DNA from: Umbelopsis isabellina
Taxonomy: Eukaryota > Mucoromycota > Umbelopsidomycetes > Umbelopsidales > Umbelopsidaceae
Assembly: GCA_016758905.1 (NCBI GenBank)
Contig: JAEPQZ010000022.1
Coordinates: 1 to 64,000, forward strand
Reading direction: 5' to 3'
Length of the DNA stretch: 64,000 bases
Shown: piece after piece, positions 46,801 to 59,494 of the stretch
Layout: each line of letters begins with the position of its first letter
Position numbering within the stretch: position 1 is the first letter of the stretch
Program-made: the position numbers and the translations under genes
The notes under the pieces: generated by a model
Seen by the model: the letters and a program-made list of their open reading frames with translations, nothing else
The model's database searches: none
Told to the model about the DNA's origin: nothing

Positions 46801-49800
46801 GATGTACATCACGTTCAAAGAACAGAAGCGTCCATTTGTTGGTAATTGTGTTTGAGAATTTGGCGACAAGGTCAATATTGTCCGGTTCACACAGTATGCT
46901 GTGTAGCATTTCCATGACGATTATACACATTTGCGTCTTCTTATCTGGACACGGATACTCCTGTGCGTTTATAACAATCTCCTCCAAGTTCGTACGGTTA
47001 CGCCCAGCATCAGAGAATTCAGACTGACTAGATGATCTAGACGACGGGGATGTCGGAGAACTCTTTTTAACTACTGTATGAAGATAAATGAATAAGCACT
47101 TGCAAGCAAATCGAATATACGGGACGCCAATCAGTCACTTGCCATCAGGTAGAGAAGACGCTAAAAATGTAGCGACAGCTCTAATGCTATCAGTAGTCCA
47201 GTTGCTCAACATGGCTACTCGCAATGCTGCGACTGCCGATGAAACCAATTCCTTGGAGTATACGCTCAGTCGGAAGGCAAGAAGCATCTTCTTGACCAGA
47301 TCTATGTGTACGACTTAATGAAATGCCATGCTTTTGTCTACAAAAACGTTACTTACGAATTGTTTGTAATCTCTTGATGTTAAAGTGCCTGAACTTGCTA
47401 TGCTGTATGAATAAGAAGAATTGATCTAGATGGGCTTTTTGAACTTCAACAGGCGCACGTTTCCAGATTTCAAAGTTTAGCACAACATATCGATATGCAA
47501 ATGGATTATTTATGACTGATTCACTGCAAATGAGAAGACGTTAATTAAGATTGTGTGAACAGCATACCATGACTTTTACTAACTTTAAACACGCTGCATC
47601 TTTGCCGATGAAGCGCAACAAGCTTTCCAGATGATCAATGGAAATGATGTTTCTCTTCTGTTTCAGTAAGTAAGCTAATATTTCATATCCATGCAGCCTT
47701 TCCATGTCTTCAGAATTTCGCCAAGAGCAGCGGATAGCCTCAAATAAGATCCCTATACTTTTATACAAAGCATTGGGAGTCTACACCAAAATGAGTGAAA
47801 CAATATGTATATTAGACATTTCGGTCAAGTTAAACTTACATCTGATGCCTCCACCAGCTTCAGTACGGACGCAAAGCCGCCAATCTTCCATAAAGTATTG
47901 TCGACCGACGGTGGTCGAACCACTAACGGTGATCCTGATAGATAAGCAAGACCACCAGGTATTTGGAGGGCTTGCTTTATCTTTGGTATCGCAGCATTTA
48001 GAGTAATCTGCCTGCCTTGTTTGTGATATGACATATACTGCTTTATCGCATCTGTACAGGGGTATATAGTGCTTTCACCACTATTGGTAATTGTGTTTCC
48101 AGCAAAAATAGCAGCGATAATTTTGCTTTCAGGAAGAACAGTACTTCCTATACCACGCATGGCCTCCAAAAAGGCGGTATGGCTTGAATCTCCTTTCATT
48201 GACGCCTTGGCAACTGAACGTAACTTCAAGAATAATGAAGTTGATGTCTCATAACTCTGAAATTGTTTTAAAGAATCTTGGAAGAGCGAAGTGTATCGCG
48301 CGCCAACGTTGAAGAATAGGTTCACAATATCGCTATCCAATACCTCTTCCAGAATGTAGCAAGGACCAAGATCCCAGACAGTCGCTTGCTTATCATAAGG
48401 ACTACCACTCATAGTAGATCCGAATATGAACTTTGAAGATGGTGTGCCATTCGGTATATTGTAAGGGCATCGAATTTGTTCCAGAAAAGTGCCATTAACA
48501 TATAAAGCCATCGTACTTGCAGTCAATCCTAGTCTTGATCGACTATGAACCAGAGCTATATGATACCAATACCCAGGATGGAAAGTGAATGCAGTAAAGT
48601 ACATCAACTGCTTACGGCTCGGTATCTCTACTTGAAGTTGCTGTGTGCTTCCATCTATGCTGATACTCAGCTTCATCTCTCCGTTTTGAATATCGCTGAA
48701 TAGCTCAAGCTTTTTGCCAGAGGCTTGCCTCTCGATGTGGAACCACAATAACAGTGTGTATCCGGAGTTTGGCGGGAAAGGGTTAACATGCTCAAGGCTA
48801 ATAGCTGACGGAGAGTCGCCATATGCATTCAAATGAAAGAAGTCTGGCCAACGACTGTGTTCTATTCCACATTGTAAGGTATCCAGAAGTGACATACTAT
48901 TTTTTTGCGTTAGACTGACGTTCTCCGATGTTTTGTCTTCAAATGCCTCAAAAAGGTATCGCAATTCGACATAAGACAAGCCGATAACAACCAAGTATTG
49001 GAGGAGTTTGGTCAACAATTGGCGCTCTGCTTCCGTCACAGCGTGCTCTTCGAATACATCGGAAAGCTCAATCACAGATGCTTTGGGATATAGTCTCTCT
49101 AAAAGATATAAAATCACTCCACTGCGATTCAATAATATCTGATTATGTCGACTTGCTCGTGCCAAAGTCAGCAAGGCTGTGAAAATCTTAGTGGATAGCT
49201 CGTGATTCGCTCCTATATCTTTCTGAAGATTGAGCATACAGAGGATGATATCTGGATTGGATATCCTGGGAGCCACAGACTTCATTATCTCAAAAGGCAT
49301 AGCTAATACCTCTTTGCCATTGCCCTGGGAACCATCACCTGGTGGCTGTTTGAATATATCAGACATGCTGGTGTTATCCGTTGCAAAAGCCAGTAATAAT
49401 CCAAAGAGTTGTTCTGGCGAGCCATTTTCTTGCAGCACTCCAGTCATTTTTAGTGCATTCTCCAATGCCGCATATCCAATATTTGCAGCAAAAAATTGTT
49501 TGTTGATGGGAAACATAGCTATGGATTGGCGTAACAACTTCAGAACCACTTCAATCAAAGCATCGATAGCTACTTTATCGACTGGCATTCCCTCATCAGT
49601 GGCGATTCCTTCTGCCGAGCCAATGTCGTTGTAGATATTCTCCAAGCCAACAAGAACCGATATAAGTGTGATGTAACCGCCAAATAAACGGAAAGAGTTA
49701 CAAATATTGGGAGACGCTTCCATAGAATGCGAAACAACCTTGAGGATTTGAGTTTTTAAAGGAATTTCCTTCTTTTCTAACTTTTGGGACATTTCAATCA

Positions 49801-52532
49801 GACGTATAACTTGCTCATGAGTGCTTGATTGTTCACTTAAAACAGTCATGCTCGGGTTGGGAGAAGTATCTAGAGGTCCTGCATTCAAGAGGATTTCAAC
49901 AAGAGCAAGCGAGCTCTTTCTAGTCTTCTTGTGAGCTATGAGATCTGTAATATCGCCTTTAAGACTACATAACATTTGTTTAGTGAGGTGAAAGTCGTAT
50001 GCTGATCACAAGTCAAGCTATAATATACCTTCTAAGAAAAAGTGAGACATTCTCACTATCTCGCAACATGTGAGTTAAGCAACCGCAGATCGCATCGAAA
50101 CTTATGATTGCGTTATCAATGAAAAGGTCATCTGGTTCCTTGTCTACCTGAGTGCTGGGATCGCTATCTCGTCGACGTCTCAGCACACTTATCACCTCTG
50201 ACAAAGTTGCTGCAAAAACATTTACTACGCCAACTTCGCGGAAGACACTTTCGAACTTGTCTGATTTCATGAGTATAGTGTTGAAAACGTTGCATATAAG
50301 TGGAATAGCACGTCCAGAAGATGAGTTGCCTAGAACCGCAATTTGTTAGAAATCACATTCATTTTCAACAAACAGATACACCAACTCTTTGACTGATTAC
50401 TTTGTAAATGCAGCGATATGACTGCCAACTCTTTGAAGGGCACATAGTTTAGATCCAACATGACATACGTTAACAAGTCTAAAATGATGACCTATAAGTG
50501 TGCGATGAATATACATATGCATTGCAAGATGTGAGAAGGAAAGAGAGAGGAATGGTAACATACCTCTGATTTCTCATCAAATGCATATAGTTTCTCAAGC
50601 AATAACGGCAATGCGTTAAATGGGACGGTGATGAAGTAATTCGCTGGATTTGCTCGAATGCAATGATCCAATGATTGCAACATCGCTCGGTTCACCAGCT
50701 GCAATTGACTTTGTCGGTCTGCATCACCTTCGGTTTCGGACGATGTAGAAAGTATGGTATCAACAAATATCTGAAATGCATCAAAATTTCGTATTTTGTT
50801 TTCTACAAAACTCTGATTAGTAACATTAGGATATCTTTCGCCCAGGAAATAAGACCTACCTTCATAAAAAGCGGGCAACACAAAATCTGATAAAATCGTT
50901 GGCAAACATTAGATCTTCCGAGACATTAAAGATCAATGGTAACTGAATCCTTACCGTCATGTTGGTACGGGCTGCTTTCTATACTTTGCAAGTCAGCTTC
51001 GTCCTGGCCCACGTACAATAAATGTTCCAGGATATGCAGTAAATGCAACTAATAACTATGTGTTACTGGTGCAGTAGATTGACTTTCTCCATCATGAGCT
51101 AACTATACCTGTTTATCATCAGCCTTTTGACTAGCTGAGACTTCTATGAGCATGTTCACCAGAAGCTTATATCCATCGGCCTCCTTGAAATCTTTGAAGA
51201 GTACATCACTCGACATTCGAGAAGAAGTCTGCAATATGATTAGTCATACATCTACCTGGCTATACAGCCTAAACTCCCAAGTACAAAACTTACATAGAGG
51301 TAGTGCACAACCAATTTCACCTCAACTTCAATATGTTCCCATGGAGGCGATTGTACCTTGCCTTTACCATAATACGTCTTCCAACCTTGCGTTAACATAG
51401 CCATAATTTGTTTTGCATGCAAGTACCGGATCACTTCACTGTCCATCTCGGAAGATAGCAATATCTCAACAATACTGACGACCGCAATTAGCTTTTATGT
51501 TTCCCTGCCACTAATTTCATTCACAGTCATACCTTCTCTTCCATATCAGATCGTATCGAGTCAAAGAGGCATCTGATCCCAGAGCTTTCTCGCCTTCTTC
51601 CGTAGGCTTCACCAAGAATGCTCTAATAAGGACAAAGAGATTATCCTCCATGATAAATCGTCTTAATGCTTGTGGTTTTTTAATGAGATTGCCCAAGATA
51701 TCTGACAAGATGTTTGCAACTTCCTCCACCGACACGAAGTCATCTAAATCATCACCATGCTCATTCTCCTCATCCGTCATATCGCGATTCGATATATCAA
51801 TGAACGATCTTATTAATTTGATCGTCACTGATGGCATTTTTTGATGATACAAGAGGGCGATAACAGAATCTTGCTGTTGAATGAAAAGCCAGAAGTTGTT
51901 AACCCTCAGTCATGAATTCTGTGTCTTCGACAATGCAAACAACTTGCCATTTCTTTCGCCAATATTCTCAAGGCAGCTGCATGATAGTACAAGTGAGATT
52001 TTGACTGGATTTGCGTCAGCAAATTGAGGCTAGTGCGCAGTTTGCTTAGTGCCTCAGGAACTCTACGTATGCCGGTAATGAACGACTTTGTAATAATTGC
52101 TGCCATGTTTCTACTATCCCCTACACTCTTTTCAATGTCATCGATGTATTTCTCGTGAAGCTTAACAAACTTTGGAAGAATTTCTGATGTTAACACGGCA
52201 GTCGTGCCCTGCAAAGATGGATCAACCGTTTTAGTCTCGAAACAGTCGTAATATACTAAACAAATAATGTCTCTTTACGTTGTCGTCCGCGCTATTCGAG
52301 CGTTCATACACTTTGCTGCAAAGCTCTAGCAACTCCTTCTGATTCATTTGCCGTCTAGGGGAACAATTTAGCTTTATGAGATCTTGCCGAGCAATTCTTG
52401 GTCAAATACACAGCCAACTCACTGCTGCAATTCTGATGGCCCAAGCTCCTTTTCAGCTTCATACAACGGCTTCGTTGTCTCCTCATAGTCGGCAGACGTC
52501 GTGTTGAGACGATCGACCCAAGATCTCCACAT
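40812..52532 (-). CDS. BEACH-WD40-FYVE scaffold (ALFY/WDFY3 type)
   Basis: Very large multi-exon gene (some 25-30 short introns), roughly 3,000 residues or more. ATG at 52532 (MWRSWVDRLNTTSADYEE), stop at 40812. Order: helical ARM-like N-terminal region; a concanavalin A-like domain (48.45-48.81 kb; YTLLLWFHIE, GYWYHIALVHSRSR); more helical repeats; PH-BEACH (43.5-43.9 kb; LLLLCKNNLYLIDNFF); BEACH (42.5-43.4 kb; SNFQYLMDLNTIAGRSYND, FHYGTHYSSA, IPEFFYLPEFL, LPPWAHGDP); WD40 repeats (41.1-42.5 kb); and a C-terminal FYVE zinc finger in the last two exons (ECLYC, RRVHCRTCGGVFCSSC, YCNVC). FYVE fingers bind phosphatidylinositol 3-phosphate on endosomes and autophagic membranes. ALFY is a selective-autophagy scaffold in animals; yeast Bph1 lacks the FYVE. 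One intron (51874-51947) is GC-AG. Individual exons were not all mapped. Confidence 0.88.
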
Positions 52533-52826
52533 GATGAGAAGTACACGAAACGCTGACTGCTATTTCGGGGGTTGCTTGTGAGATAGTACCGATATCAAGT
52601 ACAGCAACCACAGCCGCTTTTTGTTTATAGACTTTGCCAAGGAATATGTGTGAGAACACAGCTGGCTGCTTGAATCATCAACCCTTATTTTAATCATCAA
52701 TCCTTATTTATACATCATTTCTCAGTACATGTTCGCCGCACATGTATTGTTTGCCATCATTTATTACATTGTTGAAATTTGGTATTAAAGTCATGAATGA
52801 AAGGCACGTCAACTTAACAACGTTAT

Positions 52827-53789
52827 CTACTGCCCACCAATTTGTGCAACAATCCAATCCAACCCGTCATACAACCTGTATCATTTTGGATTATTAGTCT
52901 AATACGAATGAAAATCTCTAGTTTTCATTGAGTGCTGACTTACCCATCTCCGGTTAAAGCGGAGCAAGCCTTGAATGTTATGCAAACCATCAGCATTGGC
53001 GTATACCAATATAATATTTAGGTATTGGTATCAGGAAACTCACCTGTATATGCCATTGTCTATCCTTTAACGTGGTCAGTCCCAGAGCCTCTGAGACCTT
53101 TGCCGAGCTTAAGGCACCTTTCACATCTTGCTTGTTAGCAAATATCAGAACTGACGCCTCGGATAGCGACTGAGCAGATAAAAATAAATTTAAATGAGCC
53201 ATATACTCCGTGTTAGTGCTTCGCACTATATGTCACAGTTCTTACTTCGCTTTCCACCATTTGATGAAGTTCCCGCTTAGCGATATGTAGTCGATCAGTG
53301 TCGCTGCTATCAACCACCATAATTACCGCCTAAATTCGCGACGAAGTGTTAAACTTGGTTGCATACCTTATTAATAAATCCTTACGATACGATTACTTAC
53401 TTTAGTGTTCGTATAGTATGTCTTCCAAGATGTACGTAATGATTCTTGTCCGCCAATGTCCTGCACAATTCACCTGTCAACTGCATGTTCATTGAGAATA
53501 TGGACTGGTACTGACTCAATACTCACCCACATCAGGAACTTGATATTTTTATAAGAAACTTCTTCTACATTGCTGCCGATTGTTGGAGTGGTGGTCACGA
53601 CCTCGTTGAGTAAACTAAAACGCCGATCCAAGGTTGATTAGTGACATGTTAAATTTAGAGCCCAACATATTACACCTACAGTTTATATAATATTGTCGTT
53701 TTTCCAGCATTGTCCAGTCCAACTATGATGATCTTGACTTCTGCTTTGGAAAAGAGCTTTGACCAAAGACTACTAAATAATATGCCCAT
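52827..53789 (-). CDS. ARL5: ARL5-type Arf-like GTPase
   Basis: Seven exons: 53789-53680, 53614-53527, 53460-53401, 53329-53246, 53169-53044, 52969-52944, 52875-52827; phases close to 180 residues, the usual ARL5 length. MGILFSSLW has Gly2 for N-myristoylation. GTPase motifs: GLDNAGKTT (P-loop), [11 protein letters not shown] (switch I with Thr), WDIGGQES (switch II), NKQD (G4) and CSALTGDG (G5 region). The switch I word SNVEE and [10 protein letters not shown] are characteristic of ARL5 rather than ARF1 or ARL1. ARL5 acts at the trans-Golgi, recruiting the GARP tether for endosome-to-Golgi traffic. Its neighbour, the BEACH-FYVE protein on the same strand, is also a membrane-traffic factor; no functional tie is shown. 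Confidence 0.93.
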
Positions 53790-55501
53790 CTCAAAGAAAA
53801 GCAAAGTGCCGATCGTCTAAGTAACCGGCAAAAATTTGGCCTTTAAAAGTAAATGGTCAAAGCGTCGAATCTGAGTCTTTATCAGGCAGAAAAAGCCTGA
53901 TAGCTCCGTGATCAAGAGCTTGAAGAGGATTATAGTCTACCTATATAGATCTGTCATTGTAAAAAGAGTGAGAGCTACTGAATATCATTACATTTCTTAT
54001 TCCTGACTATCGGCTAACTAGTAGACTGCAAAGCATTAAGTTAATTGTGCAGCCGAATATTTGTAGAAGTATATGATAACGCAGCATGTCACTCAGTATA
54101 CACGTGATCGATACTCTCCAATTCACAACGGTTGGTGCAATCTAGAGTTTAGCATAATATAGCAGCCTTCTTGTTAGCAACGTCGTAAACATAATTTAGG
54201 AGTTTGACAAGGTAATAACAATATATGTAAGTTTATGCACACTTGATGGCACACTGTTAATTAACCCTTCCTATACCACCAATGGCAGTCCTAAATATGA
54301 CTGTTTGTATAGAAATAAAATACAAGATATGCACACCTGATCCCATGCCATCCAAATCCCCTTTCAATCCAAAGAATTGACAAGAAGCCAAGTGGCTATC
54401 TCAATATACGTACTGTACACTTGAGTACAAACTTTAATCTGCACCTGATGTCACGAATATAATTAATCCAGTATCATCAGGGGTTCTATTAAAACTTGTC
54501 TATATTAACACACCAAACACCAAAACCTATACACTGAATGAACAGACTTGCTTATCATGTCTTAATCGGCAAAGAGGCAAGGGATGTCTTATCAAGCTCA
54601 GCTAATAATGTATATCTTTTAAATAGTATCGCTATTCCCGCCGGGAGGCTCATCTTCAAAGATTTAAAAGTCTGACAATTACCCCTCAGCAAATTATACG
54701 AATAAGCTAGGATTAAAAGAAGTTTTTAGACATTATCGTTGATTAATCTGATGGTAAATGTGGCACTTGGGAAGACCCAAGTGGTCTTTAAAGATTATAT
54801 TATGATGCGACAGCTTGGTAAAATCAATGAAAAGGATATAAGCTCCACATCAAGTTATTTGACACTCTTTGCGCATATTTCTTAATCCATACATCATGTA
54901 TTAGTAGTCTTAAACATATTTTACAATGCCTAAACTTGCCGTCTTCCATTTAAGCTCCTGAGATCGTCGATTGCTCATCCGTCTGCCGAAAGTCAAAATT
55001 GATACTGAAGTACTTAGATGTTAAACATATGAGCTGGTATAATGTGATTTATGTCCATTGATATCGTGGTTTTCTTGTCATATTGGCTGAATATGTCAAA
55101 ATTACTGTTGGATTTGATGAACATTATCCGGATGGCGTTATTCTATAGAAGGTTTGCACCGCTCTGAGGTTACACAGCAGCTCCAACCCGCGGGTCGTCG
55201 ACCTTCTCGCAGTTGTGCTTTCAAGATTTAAACAACTTATGATCCCTACAAAACGCTGTCAATTTTTTCCGTATAAAATGGAGGAGCGGTTGGGCGATGT
55301 GATCCGCAGAGATAAAGTTTCAGTCAGCAAAGAGGCGTGATGAGAAAGCACTCGCGTTGCGCACGTGATCTATGTCGACTCGGCGGCAGGGCTTACTTAT
55401 AAGACAGTCAGCGCTTATTCAGCCCGCGCCAGCGCATCAACATATAAAAGCTCCCATAAACTACATCTTCTACTCCTCATACATAACTTATACACACAAA
55501 A
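53790..55501. other. Intergenic region
   Basis: 1.7 kb between the divergent ARL5 and WrbA-type genes. It holds the TATA box of the latter near its right end. No coding sequence or repeat supported. Confidence 0.5.
55443..55450 (+). promoter_or_regulatory. TATA box of the WrbA-type gene
   Basis: TATAAAAG, 59 bases before the ATG at 55502. Confidence 0.65.
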
Positions 55502-56314
55502 ATGGCCCCAAAGGCAAGATATCTTGGCTTTTCACTTGGTTATCTCTGAATAGTATTACTAACCACGGTGAATATTCAGATCGCAGTTGTTTACTATTCA
55601 CTTTACGGACATATCGGTACTCTCGCCAAATCCGTTGCTAAAGGTATTACTGCTGCAGGTGGTCAAGCTGATCTTTTCCAGGTTGCTGAGACTCTTCCAG
55701 GTAAGTATCTGTTATGTTAAAGTCACCGAAACAGCCTAGTTTTTGACAAGGGTTTCGCGAATTTTTAGCGGAGGTCCTCGAGAAAATGCATGCTCCTCCT
55801 AGGTAAGATTCCCTGAAAAGCGGCTGAAACTTTAGAAATTGTGGCGTAATCTTTTTTAACTCTTTGCAGAGATACATCCGTTGAGACTATCACACCTGCC
55901 AAGTTGGCCGAATACGACGCATTTTTGCTTGGTATTCCCACGCGATACGGTAACAATGTTGCCCAATGGAGACAATTTTGGGATCAAACTGGAGGTCTTT
56001 GGGCCTCAGGTGCTTTGCACGGAAAGTTTGCCGGTATATTCGTTTCTACTGGTACACTTGGAGGCGGTCAAGAAGTCACTGCTCTCAACACCATGTCCAC
56101 TCTTGCCCATCATGGCATAATCTATGTCCCACTCGGTTATAAGAATACTTTTGCTCAGTTTTCTGATATGAATACCGTCCGCGGTGGCAGTGCATGGGGA
56201 GCTGGTACTTTTGCTGGCGCAGATGGCAGCCGTCAACCAATTGACGTTGAACTCGAAATTGCTGAAATCCAAGGAAAGACCTTCTACGAGACCGTCTCTA
56301 AGTACAAATTTTAG
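55502..56314 (+). CDS. WrbA-type NAD(P)H:quinone oxidoreductase
   Basis: Four exons: 55502-55513, 55580-55700, 55769-55802, 55870-56314; phases close to 203 residues, the usual length. The first exon codes only MAPK and ends at a GC-AG intron (AAG|GCAAGA). Flavodoxin-like fold: [20 protein letters not shown] (FMN phosphate loop), [39 protein letters not shown] and [13 protein letters not shown], all hallmarks of the type IV quinone reductases (WrbA; yeast Pst2/Ycp4). It performs two-electron quinone reduction that avoids semiquinone radicals, in the cytosol or at eisosomes. A strong TATA box suggests an inducible, stress-type promoter. Confidence 0.94.
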
Positions 56315-56550
56315 ACCCTTCTGAAATTGCTTGTCTAAAATAAATCGCTGGTCACACCCAGTCAAAAAATCATCGTCTCGCGTATTGTTGTGATTTAAAA
56401 TGGATATATATTTCTATGTAAGCATGTCGATGTTAAGATAGAATTCATATCCGAAAGCTGAAGTGTCTATTTACAAGTTGATTCTAAGCTGTGCAGTGCA
56501 ATGACAAAAAGATATACAAAATGGCAAAGATGTACAAATGTGGCAATTTT

Positions 56551-57618
56551 CTAATCAAACAAGGCAGTCAGTCCAGCTTTTGAAAGGAACATGCCGCTCG
56601 CATTGTGGCCCACTCCAGGGACAACCTCTATATCTTGTCTAAAGTTCTGCATTGGAAGGATGGCTGTCATGAAGCTCCACCATGATAAACCTCGATCAAG
56701 GTGGGAGACTCCTTGTGCCATTGCTTCGCATGATACGTCGATAGGCCCACTTGTAAAGTTGTCATATTGGCCATATAAGTATCGAATATCTCTTGAAGCG
56801 AAATCTTCCTTGACACTGTTCAAATCTGCAAATCCACGCACTCGTAATGAGTTGATAGCATAGGGCGGAGGATTAATAATGCCATATTTCCATGTGTTCC
56901 AGCCAGGGCATGTGATTGGATTGAAGGCTCGCGGTCTGTCTCCATCAAGGTAGGCGTACGAACTGGGATTGGCTATAACGTATCGCAGACTGAGTCCATT
57001 CGGGGGATCGTTACCAACCAACGAGTATCGCTGGACTAGCTGTCCACCGCCGCTATGACCGGCGAGGACGACGCTTTGTAGACTGGGAAACCAGTCTTTG
57101 TTAGCAAAATTGTTTATGATAGTATCTAATACAGTAAGGCTGCTGACGTTTCCGCCAAAGTATGAATCGTCTCCATCCATCCATCCATTGCCTATTTAAG
57201 ATTAGAATTTTAAGGCTACACAGGCTTCTCAAAAAATTTGGCACTTACCATTCCAAATTAAACTGCCAGCTTGCGCTAAGTCAAGATCCTGCCTAGTAAG
57301 AAATTCAGGTGCCAATATAAATATGCTCTCTGCGTTGACAGCAGATTCGGTTATCGCCTTTTGCATGGCTCTGTAGTATTTCCATGCATCTCTACCCTTG
57401 CCATGAACAATGATGATTGCTCTTGTTACCGCTGATGGATTGAAGCTCTCTGGCTCATATTCCATTATCGAGTACTGCCCTGAAATAGGGATTGAGCTGA
57501 CTTTGGCGCCTTTAACGATTGGAAAGGTTTTCTTGCTTCCGAAACTACGAGGTCGCGATTTCTCAAAGCCAAGAACTGCCACTATCAGCCATGAAATGAC
57601 CAATACAACCAGTCTCAT
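56551..57618 (-). CDS. Secreted alpha/beta hydrolase
   Basis: Two exons, 57618-57249 and 57191-56551, 336 residues. The first ATG (57618) gives a signal peptide (MRLVVLVISWLIVAVLG). Features: an oxyanion strand IIIVHGKGRDAWKYY, the nucleophile elbow AGHSGGG (Ser in GHSGG), a late Asp (LYGQYDN) and a His in PGVGHNASG. The fold is alpha/beta hydrolase, of the type seen in uncharacterised fungal secreted proteins. I cannot name the substrate. TATAAATA at 57677-57684 (minus) is about 60 bases upstream. Confidence 0.85.
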
Positions 57619-59494
57619 AGTTGTGAAGAACAAAGGGTACAATTACACAAGAGAGGAAAAACTTAAGGAAAGATAATATTTATAAATAAAGGGAAAAATT
57701 AAGTACCCCCCGGGTACCATAGCTCATTTATATGTGGATAAGGAGGCGTACAAGCTATCTTACTAGTGTCATGCTAGAGCCAGCCATATTTAGTCCTCAT
57801 TGAAAACCTGCAAAGCCCAATCTGACCTTGTTTTGAAGCATAACTATTATGGTCTAAAAGATAAAAATCAGATTTTGACCTATTTCTAGCCCCTGCTGCG
57901 ATCAATATACAATACCAAAATAATTGTGATGGCTATTTGTGAACACAACTTGTTGAAACGCCTCTCAATTCGCATCATTGGACTATCGGCTGATTCAGTT
58001 ATGTGCGTAGTAAAATAAAGAACATTAGAACACGTCGTGACATATGTGCTGAGCCTTAATTGTACTTAATTATATGCGGGACCGCGAAATAAACAACATA
58101 AACAATAACTACTTTGATACGGTGCCACGAACATTTGTTGATTGTTACTTCCTACCAGTATCTGCAGCCCGTACTGAAGCGCTTTTTTTTTTTTTTGCAT
58201 TAGCATAAACAATTGAAATACTTGCAAGTATGCCTCTCAATATTCTGGCGTTCTATGAGCGTAGTGTGAATCGGAATTCGTAGCATATGCATCTTTCTCA
58301 AACTAACGTTGGCGACCGTTATCAAAGTCACTGTTAGCTCATTCTCTCGTGAAAGACAATGTTATGAGTTTTTCTTTTTACAGAAGCTTTGAAACAAATT
58401 CAACCTTTTTTTTTCCTTTAAAAGCCAAGCAATCAGGGATGGAGAATGGATTTTCCATGCTGTATCCCTTAACCACCTGGACTGTGCCAGAATGCCAAGG
58501 CCAACTGTGAGACAAGGGGCAATCGCCCTACCTATTGTAGCTGTAGAAATGGACTGTTCTTTTTGGGGGTTTCTTCTTTTCAAATTGACCAATGGCTTGC
58601 CAGACATTTTTAAAATGGTGTTGTCCGCTTTCGAGTAGTAAAATAAAGGAAAACTTTTGCTTAGCAGTCCACCGGGCCGATTTTTGTCTGTGCCGCATCG
58701 ATAACGATACTAAAAAAAAAAAACTTGGACCACTTGTGTTTGCTGAGAGCTTAGTTTAATTAACACAAATAGCTGGTCAATGTCACTGCGCAAAATGGTT
58801 GCCTACTGCATAATCTCTTTTCCTTTCGTCATTCTAAAGAAAAACCTTGTGTTCTATAGTCGTTCGTGTTTCTCGTCAGACAGTTTTTTTGCCCTGAATT
58901 AACAATGACATGATTTGCGATGACATTGATACTTTATCATAGCTTGAGTCCGAGTTCTAGATGCCGATAGTCGATCTGAGCCTCTGATAGGGTAAGCGGA
59001 GAACCCATATTAGCTCATGGTTTCTGATCATTCACAGCTTTTTTCTGAGCAAATCCGTTGTGGAAAGGCACAAACATATTGAAAATCATCATGTAATAGT
59101 TTACAAAAAAATTTTCGTCGACTAACATCATAAAGTTGATAGACCAGTAGGTGGGGAGAACCCTGACAAAAGAAGGAATTGTGGGTTCTTGCTGAGTCGG
59201 ACCATGTGCGGAATTTTATTTTATTTGGTTATTGCAGGTTTATAATAATGGTGTTAAATGACGAAATCGCACCTCCCTAATGCGGCGGTGGCCAATAATG
59301 TACGATAACCCGCTTCATTGGAAAATGTCTTTGCCCAATGAATGGCCATGCTTGCCTCCAAAGCTAAACAACTTTGGTTTATTGTTGGAACTCCGAGGGC
59401 AATTGCAAAATAAGTTTTGCAAAGCCTTTATATCATAATCACTGCTCTTCTTTGTTCTGAACACCTAGAGTTCACCTTTCATCACTCTTTTACA
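57619..59494. other. Intergenic region between divergent genes
   Basis: 1.9 kb between the secreted hydrolase and the amino acid permease. It includes a T-run (about 58182-58196) and an A-run (about 58712-58723). A 246-base frame at 58362-58607 on the minus strand shows no recognisable domain. Confidence 0.5.

Noticed and set aside
51874-51947. Apparent frameshift and early stop in the BEACH gene
   Set aside because: A GC-AG intron with donor ATG|GCAAGT joins LAKEM to QDSVIALL in phase, so no break is needed.
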